From positions 186,001 to 250,000 of the forward strand of contig CAWBUS010000008.1 of the NCBI GenBank assembly GCA_963792025.1: a stretch of DNA of 64,000 bases, written 5' to 3'. This DNA comes from Ginsengibacter sp963792025. Its GTDB lineage: Bacteria > Bacteroidota > Bacteroidia > Chitinophagales > Chitinophagaceae. This document shows, one piece after another, positions 25,068 to 33,089 of the stretch (position 1 is its first letter; each line of letters opens with the position of its first letter). The notes beneath the pieces are model-generated. The model saw only the letters and a list, made by a program, of their open reading frames with translations. It was not told where the DNA came from and searched no databases. Made by a program: the position numbers and the translations under genes.

Positions 25068-26174
25068 TTAATTTTTGTTTATCATTTCGAAAAATTGATC
25101 AAACAAATACCTGCTGTCATGCGGACCCGGAGTAGATTCAGGATGATATTGAACTGAAAAAGCCGGACGATCTTTTAACCTGATTCCTTCAATGGAATCA
25201 TCATCCAAATTTATGTGGGTGATCTCTATATTTTTTGAAGCCCTTACTGCATCAGTATTTACACCAAAGCCATGATTCTGGGTTGTTATTTCGCATTTAC
25301 CTGTAATCATATTTTTAACGGGATGGTTCAAGCCCCTGTGGCCATGATGCATTTTAAATGTTGGAATATCATTTGCTAACGCCAGCAATTGTTGTCCGAG
25401 ACAAATGCCAAATAAAGGTTTTTTGGAATGCAGAATTTCCTTAATAGTTTTTACTGCATAATGTAAAGGCTCCGGATCTCCCGGCCCATTACTTATGAAA
25501 TATCCATGTGGTGCAAATTTTTCAAGCTGATCAAATGTAGTTTCTGCGTGAAACACTTTTACATAAGCACCTCTTTCCACCATACAGTTCAAAATATTTT
25601 TCTTAATTCCAAAATCGAGTACGGCTACCCGTAAGCTGCTGCTTTCGTCGCCTGTAGTATAACTTTCTTTTGTGGAAACTGTCGAAGCAAGATCGAGACC
25701 ATTCATGGATGGAACCTGAGACAACATCTTTTTCAGTTGTTCAATATTATCATTATCGCTTGATATGATGCAGTTCATTGCTCCCTGCTGGCGAATATGT
25801 ATTACTAAAGCCCGTGTGTCGATTTCATCAACAGCCACAATATTTTGTTTAATAAAATATTCCTGTAAAGAGTCATTGGCAGCAAACCTTGAATATTGTT
25901 GTTCCAAATTTCTTCCAATAACACCTTTCACTTTTACAGAATTACTTTCTACGTCGTCATCTTTCACCCCGTAATTTCCAATGTGAACGTTATTCATTAT
26001 GATCACCTGTCCATAATAACTTGGGTCAGTAAAAACCTCCTGGTAGCCGGTCATTCCTGTATTAAAACAGATTTCACCTGTAGTAGTTCCAATTTTACCA
26101 AATGATTTTCCGTGAAAAATATTTCCGTCTTCTAAAATTAAAACTGCGGGTTGTAAGGATCTTGATTCAGACAT
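25068..26174 (-). CDS. carA: Carbamoyl-phosphate synthase small subunit
   Basis: I place the start at 26174 (MSESRSLQPAVLILEDG), because the 12 residues from an upstream ATG at 26210 are not conserved. The protein has the N-terminal CPSase small-chain domain (FHGKSFGKIGTTTGEICFNT, MTGYQEVFTDPSYYGQ) and a C-terminal class I glutamine amidotransferase with catalytic Cys in LFGICLGQQLLAL and the His-Glu pair in VQYHPESTPGPHDS. It supplies ammonia to the large subunit for arginine and pyrimidine synthesis. carB is not in the window. A strong terminator separates it from the ribosomal operon upstream. Confidence 0.97.
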   Translation of the reverse strand: MSESRSLQPAVLILEDGNIFHGKSFGKIGTTTGEICFNTGMTGYQEVFTDPSYYGQVIIMNNVHIGNYGVKDDDVESNSVKVKGVIGRNLEQQYSRFAANDSLQEYFIKQNIVAVDEIDTRALVIHIRQQGAMNCIISSDNDNIEQLKKMLSQVPSMNGLDLASTVSTKESYTTGDESSSLRVAVLDFGIKKNILNCMVERGAYVKVFHAETTFDQLEKFAPHGYFISNGPGDPEPLHYAVKTIKEILHSKKPLFGICLGQQLLALANDIPTFKMHHGHRGLNHPVKNMITGKCEITTQNHGFGVNTDAVRASKNIEITHINLDDDSIEGIRLKDRPAFSVQYHPESTPGPHDSRYLFDQFFEMINKN

Positions 26175-26266
26175 GTATAAGGTTTTGCAAATAAAAGAAA
26201 ATGTGAGCAAAATAAATGAGCATCTAGTTAATTATTTGCTAACAATTAATTATATCGGGTTAAATA

Positions 26267-26295
26267 TAAAAAAAATGTCCCGCCAGGCGGGACAT
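26267..26295 (-). terminator. Intrinsic terminator of the infA-rplQ operon
   Basis: ATGTCCCGCC and GGCGGGACAT form an inverted repeat around one central base (26275-26295), giving an 8-bp stem with a CCTGG loop in RNA. On the minus strand the stem is followed by TTTTTTTTATATTT. It lies 34 bp after the last stop codon of the ribosomal operon and ahead of carA. Confidence 0.88.
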
Positions 26296-26328
26296 GAAAT
26301 AATATGTGAAATTAAATTGCAACTTTAC

Positions 26329-26613
26329 TTACCTCCTAATTAATTTATCCTGGAGCTCTTTCAATTCGTCCCATTTCTCGGCAGCAGCTAATTCAGCCTG
26401 TTGGGGCCATGTGCCAGGATCCAAAGCATTAAAATGACCGCCGGATTTTTCAAGAATATCTTTTAATTCTTCAGGCGTACTCTTTGCCATCTTTGCAAAT
26501 GTTTTTATGCCACCTTCCTGTAACGCTTCAGCAGCTTTAGGTCCAATGCCTTCTATCTTTGTAAGATCGTCTTGCTTTTTTGCAGGATTTTGTTTTAGCA
26601 GGTTGTTCAGCAA
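26329..26613 (-). CDS. Helix-hairpin-helix tail of ribosomal protein L17, out of frame
   Basis: This frame encodes LTKIEGIGPKAAEALQEGGI, a helix-hairpin-helix pattern, followed by FAKMAKSTPEELKDILEKSG and PGTWPQQAELAAAEKWDELK. The same tail is known as a C-terminal extension of ribosomal proteins in Bacteroidota. It overlaps rplQ by 77 bp in another frame, and removing one A from the AAAA run at GCTAAAACAAAATCC (about 26600) fuses the two as AEQPAKQNPAKKQDDLTKIE. I therefore read it as the C-terminal domain of L17 rather than a separate gene. Confidence 0.75.
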   Translation of the reverse strand: MLNNLLKQNPAKKQDDLTKIEGIGPKAAEALQEGGIKTFAKMAKSTPEELKDILEKSGGHFNALDPGTWPQQAELAAAEKWDELKELQDKLIRR

Positions 26614-27100
26614 CTTCAGTCTTTACAGTTTCAGTTCGCTCCACTGACAGTGTTTCAGTTGCAGCTTTTTTACGGCCACCTGCTCTGCGTGTTTTTTTAG
26701 CAGCAGTGCCAGCCGCTTCACCTTTTCCTTTACCGTATATTTCGTTATAATCTACCAGTTCGATCATGGCAAGTTCTGCATTATCGCCCACTCTTTTTCC
26801 CAGTTTTATAACCCGGGTATAACCCCCAGGCCTGGACGCAATTTTTGCACTTATCACATCAAATAATTCCTTTACTGCATCTTTATCCTGCAAATGGCTA
26901 AATACAATTCTACGTTGATGCGTAGTATTGTCTTTTGATTTTGTAATCAAGGGTTCAACATAAGGCCGAAGCGCTTTAGCTTTCGCTAATGTTGTTACAA
27001 TTTTCTTATGCTGAAATAGCTGGCAGGCAAGATTGCTGAGTAATGCCTTTCTGTGACTTGCTGTTCTGCTTAAATTATTTCCTTTATCTCCGTGACGCAT
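26537..27100 (-). CDS. rplQ: 50S ribosomal protein L17
   Basis: The core (residues 1-120) is standard L17: MRHGDKGNNLSRTASHRKAL, FQHKKIVTTLAKAKALRPYV, KDKDAVKELFDV-type segment and GGYTRVIKLGKRVGDNAELA. A Lys/Ala/Thr-rich linker follows. In the present sequence the frame then ends at YKDRRHWT, while the helix-hairpin-helix tail continues in another frame (26329-26613). The product lines the polypeptide exit region of the large subunit. The gene is last in the infA-rplQ operon, 96 bp after rpoA. Confidence 0.95.
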   Translation of the reverse strand: MRHGDKGNNLSRTASHRKALLSNLACQLFQHKKIVTTLAKAKALRPYVEPLITKSKDNTTHQRRIVFSHLQDKDAVKELFDVISAKIASRPGGYTRVIKLGKRVGDNAELAMIELVDYNEIYGKGKGEAAGTAAKKTRRAGGRKKAATETLSVERTETVKTEVAEQPAKTKSCKKARRSYKDRRHWT

Positions 27101-27196
27101 GACTGTTTGTTTTATAGGTTATACCGTGTCAGGAATTATAACCCTTGTTATAAATGAAGAATGCTGAATAGTTTACATTCAGCATTCAATTATGTA

Positions 27197-28192
27197 TTAC
27201 TCGTCGTCGAGTTTTAGTTTGCTAAGATCCATTCCAAATCCAAGGCCTCTTTCATTCAACACCTGTTCAATTTCACTCAAAGATTTTTGACCAAAGTTTC
27301 TGAATTTCATCAGGTCTTCCTGCTCGTACTGAACCAATTCACTTAATGAATTAATTTTTGCAGCTTTCAAACAATTGAAAGCTCTTACCGAAAGATCCAA
27401 ATCTTCCAATGGTGTTTTCAATACTTTGCGAAGTTGTAAAGTTTGCTCATCAACGAGGTCTTCTTTCTTCTCTTCCTTACTATCGAAAGTTATGTTTTCA
27501 TCGGTGATGATCATCAAATGCTGAATCAAAATTCTTGACGCCTGCTTTACTGCTTCTTCTGGATGAATAGTACCATCAGTAACTACGTCCATTACTAATT
27601 TTTCAAAATCTGTCCTTTGTTCAACCCTTGTATTTTCAATGCTATACTTTACATTTTTAATGGGAGTATAAATTGAATCAACCGGAATATAACCAAAGTG
27701 AGAACTCTTTTCCCTGTTATCTTCTGCGGGAACATATCCACGTCCTTTGCCAATAGTAATTTCAATTTCAAGTTTTGCCGAAGTATCCATGGTACAAATA
27801 AGCAAATCAGGATTCATAACCTGGTAAGATGGAGAAGCCTCTCCAATCATTCCGGCAGTAAATTCAGATTTGTTTTTTAATGAAAGACTGATTTTTTCTG
27901 TACCGGCATCGTGATCAACTTTCTTTTTAAAGCGAACCTGCTTAAGGTTAAGAATAATTTCAGTAACGTCTTCAGTAACGCCTTTGATTGTAGCAAATTC
28001 ATGGTCTGCCCCTGCGATATTAATGCCAACTATTGCATAACCTTCTAATGAATTAAGCAATACCCTGCGCAAAGCATTGCCTATGGTTACACCATAACCT
28101 GGTTCTAAAGGACGAAACTCGAATTGTGCTTCAAAATCATTACTTTTTTGAAGAACGATTTTGTCTGGCTTTACAAAATTTAAAATGGCCAT
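27197..28192 (-). CDS. rpoA: DNA-directed RNA polymerase alpha subunit
   Basis: The 331-residue protein has an N-terminal assembly domain (FEFRPLEPGYGVTIGNALRR, LLNSLEGYAIVGINI) and a C-terminal DNA- and activator-contacting domain (LDLSVRAFNCLKAAKINSLS, FGQKSLSEIEQVLNERGLGF). Length and motifs are typical of Bacteroidota. Two alpha subunits seed RNA polymerase assembly. It is in the usual position between rpsD and rplQ. Confidence 0.99.
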   Translation of the reverse strand: MAILNFVKPDKIVLQKSNDFEAQFEFRPLEPGYGVTIGNALRRVLLNSLEGYAIVGINIAGADHEFATIKGVTEDVTEIILNLKQVRFKKKVDHDAGTEKISLSLKNKSEFTAGMIGEASPSYQVMNPDLLICTMDTSAKLEIEITIGKGRGYVPAEDNREKSSHFGYIPVDSIYTPIKNVKYSIENTRVEQRTDFEKLVMDVVTDGTIHPEEAVKQASRILIQHLMIITDENITFDSKEEKKEDLVDEQTLQLRKVLKTPLEDLDLSVRAFNCLKAAKINSLSELVQYEQEDLMKFRNFGQKSLSEIEQVLNERGLGFGMDLSKLKLDDE

Positions 28193-28251
28193 TTTTTATT
28201 TTGTTTTGATTTGATTTAATTATTTATTTGAACTTTTCTACCGCTGACTCA

Positions 28252-28857
28252 TTACTTGCTGTATAATTCCACGATCAGCTGCTCCTTAATATTTTCAGGA
28301 ACACTTTCTCTTTCAGGATAGGCGATAAAAGTTCCTTGTTTAGTTCCTTCGCTCCATTCAATCCAATTAAACTTTGGATTTTTTGGTCTGAGATTACCAG
28401 TGATAGAAGCATTATCAGCAGATTTTTCTTTCAAGCCAATAATATCACCAGGGTTCAGTGAATAAGAAGGAATATTTACCACGTGGTTGTTCACAGTAAT
28501 GTGTTTGTGGGAAACAAGTTGCCTTGCTGCCTGGCGGCTTGGAGCAATGCCCATACGGTAAACTGTATTATCGAGCCGTGCTTCCAGCAATTTAATAAGG
28601 TTTTCACCTGTTACACCTTTGCGGCGTGATGCTTCCGTAAATGTGTTACGAAATTGCTTTTCCAATACACCGTAAGTGTATTTGGCTTTTTGCTTTTCAC
28701 GAAGCTGTAATGCATACTCTCCAAGACTTTTGCGCTTGCGGGCTGCACCGTGCATGCCTGGAGGATTACTGTTTTTTGTGAGCCATTTCCCATTACCTGT
28801 AATGGGTTCCCCAAAGATTCGGGAAATTTTTGTTTTTGGTCCTGTGTACCGAGCCAT
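28252..28857 (-). CDS. rpsD: 30S ribosomal protein S4
   Basis: The 201-residue protein starts MARYTGPKTKISRIFGEPIT and has the S4 core with the RNA-binding S4 domain (LEARLDNTVYRMGIAPSRQA, QLVSHKHITVNNHVVNIPSY). S4 nucleates assembly of the small subunit body and in some bacteria represses its own operon. The Cys-type zinc motif of some S4 proteins is absent. The gene lies 59 bp ahead of rpoA and follows a structured spacer after rpsK. Confidence 0.98.
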   Translation of the reverse strand: MARYTGPKTKISRIFGEPITGNGKWLTKNSNPPGMHGAARKRKSLGEYALQLREKQKAKYTYGVLEKQFRNTFTEASRRKGVTGENLIKLLEARLDNTVYRMGIAPSRQAARQLVSHKHITVNNHVVNIPSYSLNPGDIIGLKEKSADNASITGNLRPKNPKFNWIEWSEGTKQGTFIAYPERESVPENIKEQLIVELYSK

Positions 28858-28883
28858 AATTTATGTATTGATTTTTTAGTGTC

Positions 28884-29007
28884 GGCGTATCATCGTTAAA
28901 AATCAAAAATTAATGATACGCCCGTTATGAAATATGTATGATGTTGTGATGTTTGATGAACGATGTAGCGTTTAAACACCGTACATCAAACATCGTACGT
29001 CGTACAT
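28884..29007 (-). other. Structured spacer between rpsK and rpsD
   Basis: The spacer contains two inverted repeats. GGCGTATCAT (28884-28893) pairs with ATGATACGCC (28913-28922). GATGTTTGATG (28948-28958) pairs with CATCAAACATC (28984-28994), and pairing extends outward imperfectly through TGTATGATGT and CGTCGTACA. The hairpins lie within a co-transcribed operon, directly before the rpsD start region, and neither is followed by a U run. They could be processing sites or a translational control element, or a repeat insertion. Confidence 0.6.
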
Positions 29008-29010
29008 TGA

Positions 29011-29427
29011 TTAGACTCTTCTTTTCTTTGGAGGTCTGCAACCGTTGTGAGGTAAGGGTGTTACGTCCTTAATCATCACAATCTCCAATCCTGATTGGGA
29101 AAGAGACCTGATGGCACCTTCGCGGCCGGAACCTGGTCCTTTTACAAACACATCAACGCGTTTAAGACCCGCATCCAATGCAACTTTTGCTGCATCTGAA
29201 GCTGCCATTTGAGCTGCATAGGGAGTATTCTTTTTAGAGCCCCTGAAACCCATTTTACCAGCAGATGACCAGGAAATAACCTGGCCTTGCTTGTTGGTTA
29301 AACTGATGATGATGTTGTTGAAACTTGCTACGATATGAGCATCTCCGAATGCATCAACCTTTACAATTCTTTTTTTAGAAGAAGCCTTCGTGTTGGTTGC
29401 CGCTTTTACATTTGTTGCTTTTGCCAT
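29011..29427 (-). CDS. rpsK: 30S ribosomal protein S11
   Basis: The 138-residue protein contains the S11 signature: AHIVASFNNIIISLTNKQGQ, SAGKMGFRGSKKNTPYAAQM, FVKGPGSGREGAIRSLSQSG and the C-terminal VTPLPHNGCRPPKKRRV. The N-terminal 15 residues, rich in Ala, Lys and Thr, are a lineage-type extension. S11 sits on the small-subunit platform near the E-site and Shine-Dalgarno cleft. The gene lies 139 bp after rpsM, with a small hairpin between them. Confidence 0.98.
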   Translation of the reverse strand: MAKATNVKAATNTKASSKKRIVKVDAFGDAHIVASFNNIIISLTNKQGQVISWSSAGKMGFRGSKKNTPYAAQMAASDAAKVALDAGLKRVDVFVKGPGSGREGAIRSLSQSGLEIVMIKDVTPLPHNGCRPPKKRRV

Positions 29428-29459
29428 AATTGTATTAAAAGGTAATCTTTAAAAATTTT

Positions 29460-29478
29460 ATCCCGATTTTATCGGGAT
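29460..29478 (-). other. Short hairpin between rpsM and rpsK
   Basis: ATCCCGAT (29460-29467) pairs with ATCGGGAT (29471-29478). On the minus strand it is followed by AAAATTTTTAAAG, which is too weak a U run for a confident terminator within an essential operon. It may reduce read-through or mark an RNA processing site. Confidence 0.4.
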
Positions 29479-29566
29479 TGAATCCACCCTCCTACCGGCC
29501 TTTAGTTATCTGGGTTTAATTCAAAAAACAAGCCTTATAAAATTTCCTTTCAGAAATTAATTTTAA

Positions 29567-29947
29567 TTATTTCTTGGGTGCCTTCTTTTTACCGGCAACC
29601 GTTTTACGTTTTCCTTTGCGGGTACGACTGTTAGTACGGGTACGCTGGCCACGCAATGGTAAACCCTTTCTGTGCCTAAGGCCACGATAGCAGGCAATAT
29701 CCAGCAAACGCTTGATATTTGTCTGCACTTCACTTCTTAACGCACCTTCTGTTTTAAACTCGCCACTGATTACATTACGAATAGAAGTTTGCTCCTCATC
29801 ATTCCACTCATTCACTTTTTTATCGTAATTAACATTTGCCTTGTCTAAAATATAACGGGCAGTGGAACGGCCAATTCCATATATATATGTAAGACCAATC
29901 TCTCCCCTTTTGTTTTTTGGTAAATCAATACCGGCAATACGAGCCAT
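29567..29947 (-). CDS. rpsM: 30S ribosomal protein S13
   Basis: I place the start at 29947 (MARIAGIDLPKNKRGEIGLT), the universal N-terminus; an ATG at 29983 would add 12 unconserved residues. The rest includes YIYGIGRSTARYIL, CYRGLRHRKGLPLRGQRTRT and the basic tail GKRKTVAGKKKAPKK. S13 contacts the tRNA and bridges to the large subunit. It follows rpmJ in the operon. Confidence 0.98.
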   Translation of the reverse strand: MARIAGIDLPKNKRGEIGLTYIYGIGRSTARYILDKANVNYDKKVNEWNDEEQTSIRNVISGEFKTEGALRSEVQTNIKRLLDIACYRGLRHRKGLPLRGQRTRTNSRTRKGKRKTVAGKKKAPKK

Positions 29948-30031
29948 AATGTTTAAATTTAAATTCCAATGACCAAATCTCAAATCCCAATTTGGTTCTT
30001 GTATCTTTTTTTGTTTTGTTATTTTTAATAA

Positions 30032-30148
30032 TTAACCCTGCCGTTGCTTAAAGCGGGGATTCTTTTTGTTGATAACATACAGTCTTCCTTTCCTCCTCAC
30101 AATCTTGCAATCAACACTTCTTTTTTTAATAGATGCCCTTACTTTCAT
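30032..30148 (-). CDS. rpmJ: 50S ribosomal protein L36
   Basis: A 38-codon frame reads MKVRASIKKRSVDCKIVRRK, then GRLYVINKKNPRFKQRQG and a stop at 30032. This is L36 with an alternative C-minus pattern: only one Cys (Cys14) remains of the CxxC...C...H zinc site, so the protein is the zinc-independent type. It lies between infA and rpsM, the conserved place. Confidence 0.95.
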   Translation of the reverse strand: MKVRASIKKRSVDCKIVRRKGRLYVINKKNPRFKQRQG

Positions 30149-30181
30149 GATTTCACTTTTTTATTTGCTTGTGATACCTTT

Positions 30182-30400
30182 TTATTTGTACCTGAATATG
30201 ATGCGGCCCCTCGATAAATCGTAAGGACTCATTTCCACTCCTACCTTGTCACCCGGCAAAATTCTGATGTAATGCATGCGCATCTTACCTGAAATAGTTG
30301 CTAAAATCTCATGCCCGTTTTCAAGCTTAACCCTGAACATCGCATTGGATAAGGCTTCCAGGATTGTGCCGTCTTGTTTAATGAGTGCTTGCTTGGCCAT
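30182..30400 (-). CDS. infA: Translation initiation factor IF-1
   Basis: The 72-residue protein is a single OB-fold with the family motifs IKQDGTILEALSNAMFRVKL, MRMHYIRILPGDKVGVEMSP and DLSRGRIIFRYK. IF-1 blocks the A-site during initiation. It is the first visible gene of the ribosomal operon; secY and map, its usual upstream neighbours, are not adjacent, since a divergent lipoprotein gene begins at 30491. The promoter must therefore lie in the 90 bp between. Confidence 0.98.
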   Translation of the reverse strand: MAKQALIKQDGTILEALSNAMFRVKLENGHEILATISGKMRMHYIRILPGDKVGVEMSPYDLSRGRIIFRYK

Positions 30401-30490
30401 ATTGATTTTGGGAGCGCAAAGATAAGTTTAAATATTTTAATTTCACAAAAAAAGGGTTATTATTACAGTTACGTGCAAAAAATCCAGAAT

Positions 30491-31174
30491 ATGAAAATAA
30501 AAAACCTTTTACTTCCAGTAATTATACTTTTTGCCATTTCCTGTAAAAAGAAATCTGGTACTACAACTCCACCAATACAGCCGGATGTCTATATAACTAC
30601 CACAGCCGGAAGCACGTGGAACTATCACCAGGTCGATTCATCCGCAGCCACACCGGTCAATTCTGATTACACCCTGACCTCGACCCCCAACGATACAACG
30701 ATTAATAGCAAGTCATATCACATATATACCAACTCTGGAGGCGGATTTCAATATCTCAATTTAACAGGAGATAATTATTATCAGTTCGATTCTTTGCCAG
30801 CCGGTTTCGGCGCCACCGCCTTCGAAAATTTATACCTGAAAGATAATGCGGACGTCGGTATTAAATGGACGCAAAATTTGAGTGTGACAGTACCGGGGGT
30901 TCCCATTGCCGTTCCTCTCACTATTACATATACCATAGCCGAAAAAGGAATTTCAAAAACGGTAAATAACCAACCTTATACCAACGTGATTCATGTGACG
31001 GCTTCAATTTCGTCCTCACTAATTCCGCCGAACGCTTTAACAAGCTCCATAAATATGTTTTACGCTCCTAAATATGGCATGATTGCTAATGCAACTATTA
31101 TTAATCTGAATTATTCCGGCGTTGTTAAATATGCGAATATCACCAGCCTACTAACAAGCGCCACGCTACTCTGA
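30491..31174 (+). CDS. Lipoprotein of unknown function
   Basis: I place the start at 30491 (MKIKNLLLPVIILFAISCKK), which gives a clean SPII leader with Cys18; the open frame begins upstream at 30374 but overlaps infA. The mature 210 residues are Thr/Ser/Asn/Tyr-rich and beta in character (TTTAGSTWNYHQVDS, YTIAEKGISKTVNNQPYTNV), resembling secreted proteins that report an ITYTV-type strand pattern. No enzymatic motif is seen. The gene is divergent from infA and convergent with 31175-31579, whose stop codon abuts its own. Confidence 0.75.
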   Translation: MKIKNLLLPVIILFAISCKKKSGTTTPPIQPDVYITTTAGSTWNYHQVDSSAATPVNSDYTLTSTPNDTTINSKSYHIYTNSGGGFQYLNLTGDNYYQFDSLPAGFGATAFENLYLKDNADVGIKWTQNLSVTVPGVPIAVPLTITYTIAEKGISKTVNNQPYTNVIHVTASISSSLIPPNALTSSINMFYAPKYGMIANATIINLNYSGVVKYANITSLLTSATLL

Positions 31175-31579
31175 TCAGATCTGATCGTCCGTAAGATGAA
31201 CCTTGGTCATTTCCAGGTAGTGATTTTGCAACTGATGAACAGAAATGGACTGTGTCATAATTCGCCTTTCATTCCTGTACCATATTTCAAAGTTTGAAAA
31301 ATTATCCTGTTGTGGCGTTTGAATCCGAAACGCTCCCTTCATATATTTTACGGAACCATCATCGTTCACGTGTTTTGTAAATTTTAATTTCAGTAATTGA
31401 TTTTCATCAAGAGGAAGCGGAAATAATTCTTCACCTTTAAACCAGAAATCCTGCACACCGTTGTACACGCTAATTTCTTTTTCATCATGATTGAAGTCTG
31501 TCACCTCACCAGCCCATGCCTGCCCGTCACTTTCGGCAAGTACATAATCGCCCGCTTTTAAATCGTTGAATTTTATCAT
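31175..31579 (-). CDS. Conserved-looking cytoplasmic protein
   Basis: The 134-residue product starts MIKFNDLKAGDYVLAESDGQ, with AWAGEVTDFNHDEKEISVYN, a pattern suggesting an SH3-like barrel of the type found in proteins that open with a K-x-G-D-x-V strand. The rest includes YMKGAFRIQTPQQDNFSNFE. No signal or membrane segment is present and the family is not recognised. The gene's stop abuts that of 30491-31174. About 155 bp of plain intergenic sequence precede it. Confidence 0.65.
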   Translation of the reverse strand: MIKFNDLKAGDYVLAESDGQAWAGEVTDFNHDEKEISVYNGVQDFWFKGEELFPLPLDENQLLKLKFTKHVNDDGSVKYMKGAFRIQTPQQDNFSNFEIWYRNERRIMTQSISVHQLQNHYLEMTKVHLTDDQI

Positions 31580-31734
31580 ATCAATTTTATTTTATTGCTC
31601 AATTTAGGAAAAAATAGAATTATTTGCACAATCATGAATTCGTTAATTTATAGATAACTCAAAAGTTGGCACGTCCCCAAACTAAAGGTGAAAGCAGCGT
31701 CTACACTAAAAAATAGCAAATTAATATAAACCTC

Positions 31735-32892
31735 CTATTCAGCCCAACTCATTACGTAATTGTCATCCTCAATTTCAAGCGCTTGCTTTGTTAACTGCAA
31801 AGGATGAAATGTATCAACCATTACAGCCAATTCTTTCGTTTCCTTCATACCGATACTTTTGTCTACGGCTCCGGGATGAGGACCATGAGGAATGCCACCG
31901 GGATGCAAAGTGATCATTCCTCGTGTAACATGCTTCCTGCTCATGAAGTCGCCGTCTACATAATAAAGCAATTCATCGCTATCAATATTGCTATGGTTGT
32001 AGGGTGCAGGGATTGACTGTGGGTGATAATCGTACATCCGTGGTACAAAAGAACATACTACTAAATTGTGCGCCTCAAACGTAAGGTGTACAGGAGGCGG
32101 CTGATGAACTCTGCCGGTTATCGGTTCAAAATCATGAATGGAAAAGGCAAAAGGATAACAGCAGCCATCCCAGCCAACAACATCAAACGGATGATGAAGG
32201 TAATGAATACCATACATCATTCCTTTCTTTTTGGTCATAATAAGAAAGTCGCCTTTCTTGTCAATGGTCTGTAAATTTTCCGGTTGGCGAATATCTCTTT
32301 CACAATAGGGAGAATTTTCAAGTAACTGGCCATAATTGCTTAAATATTTTTTAGGATAACGCACAGGACTAAACGATTCTACAATAAATAACCGGTTATC
32401 CTTTGTATTAAATTCAATTTGATAAATGGAACCTCTTGGAATAACCAGGTAATCGCCATAAGCAAAAGGCAATTCTCCGTATTGTGTTTTTAGTTTCCCA
32501 CTACCTTCATGAACAAAAATTATTTCATCCGCATCCGCATTCTTATAGAAATATTTTTGCACGCTTTTGCCGGGCGCAGCAAGTGAAATATGGCAATCGT
32601 CGTTTACTAACACTGGCTTCCTGCTTTTGATATAATTATTTTCTGGTTTAATATTAAAACCCTGGAAACTCCGGTGCTTAAGCATTTTCTCTTCCGCCAC
32701 TTCAGGCGCAATGGAATAAGGTTTATCGGTCTTTATAATTTGCGTTGGCGGATGGGTGTGATACAGCAATGATGAGTCTGATGAAAATCCTTCTGTTGAA
32801 AACAATTGCTCTGAATATAAGTTACCATCCGGCTTGCGAAATTGCGTGTGGCGTTTATGTGGAATGGAACCTGATTTATGATAATGTGGCAT
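31735..32892 (-). CDS. hmgA: Homogentisate 1,2-dioxygenase
   Basis: The 385-residue protein is the short bacterial form of the enzyme. It starts MPHYHKSGSIPHKRHTQFRK and has cupin strands such as IIFVHEGSGKLKTQYGELPF and GDYLVIPRGSIYQIEF. The Fe(II) site region is visible at MITLHPGGIPHGPHPG (His residues) and in the conserved Glu/His around HLTFEAHNL. It opens the ring of homogentisate to maleylacetoacetate in tyrosine and phenylalanine breakdown. No other pathway gene is adjacent; the next gene is divergent. I see no promoter of consensus quality in the 197-bp gap upstream. Confidence 0.9.
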   Translation of the reverse strand: MPHYHKSGSIPHKRHTQFRKPDGNLYSEQLFSTEGFSSDSSLLYHTHPPTQIIKTDKPYSIAPEVAEEKMLKHRSFQGFNIKPENNYIKSRKPVLVNDDCHISLAAPGKSVQKYFYKNADADEIIFVHEGSGKLKTQYGELPFAYGDYLVIPRGSIYQIEFNTKDNRLFIVESFSPVRYPKKYLSNYGQLLENSPYCERDIRQPENLQTIDKKGDFLIMTKKKGMMYGIHYLHHPFDVVGWDGCCYPFAFSIHDFEPITGRVHQPPPVHLTFEAHNLVVCSFVPRMYDYHPQSIPAPYNHSNIDSDELLYYVDGDFMSRKHVTRGMITLHPGGIPHGPHPGAVDKSIGMKETKELAVMVDTFHPLQLTKQALEIEDDNYVMSWAE

Positions 32893-32900
32893 GTGATTGA

Positions 32901-32928
32901 ATTGAGAATTATGAATTGAGAATTATGA
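32901..32928. repeat. Two tandem copies of a 14-bp unit
   Basis: The unit ATTGAGAATTATGA occurs twice in tandem in the region between hmgA and the phosphodiesterase gene, followed by a partial third copy (ATTATAG). It is short, A+T-rich and probably the product of slippage; no function is suggested. Confidence 0.6.
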
Positions 32929-33089
32929 ATTATAGACCGGCAGTCCAATTTCCCGGCCATTAGATATTTCTAAACTCATCATCAGGAAAAAATATTTCCA
33001 GTTTCTTTTATCAATATAATATGTAAAGTTGCGGAAGTATAGCATCGTAAATTATTTGCTTTGTAAATTTACGGCTTATAAAATACATC

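Noticed and set aside
26537..26613. Programmed frameshift joining L17 and its helix-hairpin-helix tail
   Set aside because: No slippery heptamer plus downstream structure typical of programmed shifting was seen, and other single-base shifts in the window make a sequencing indel the simpler explanation.
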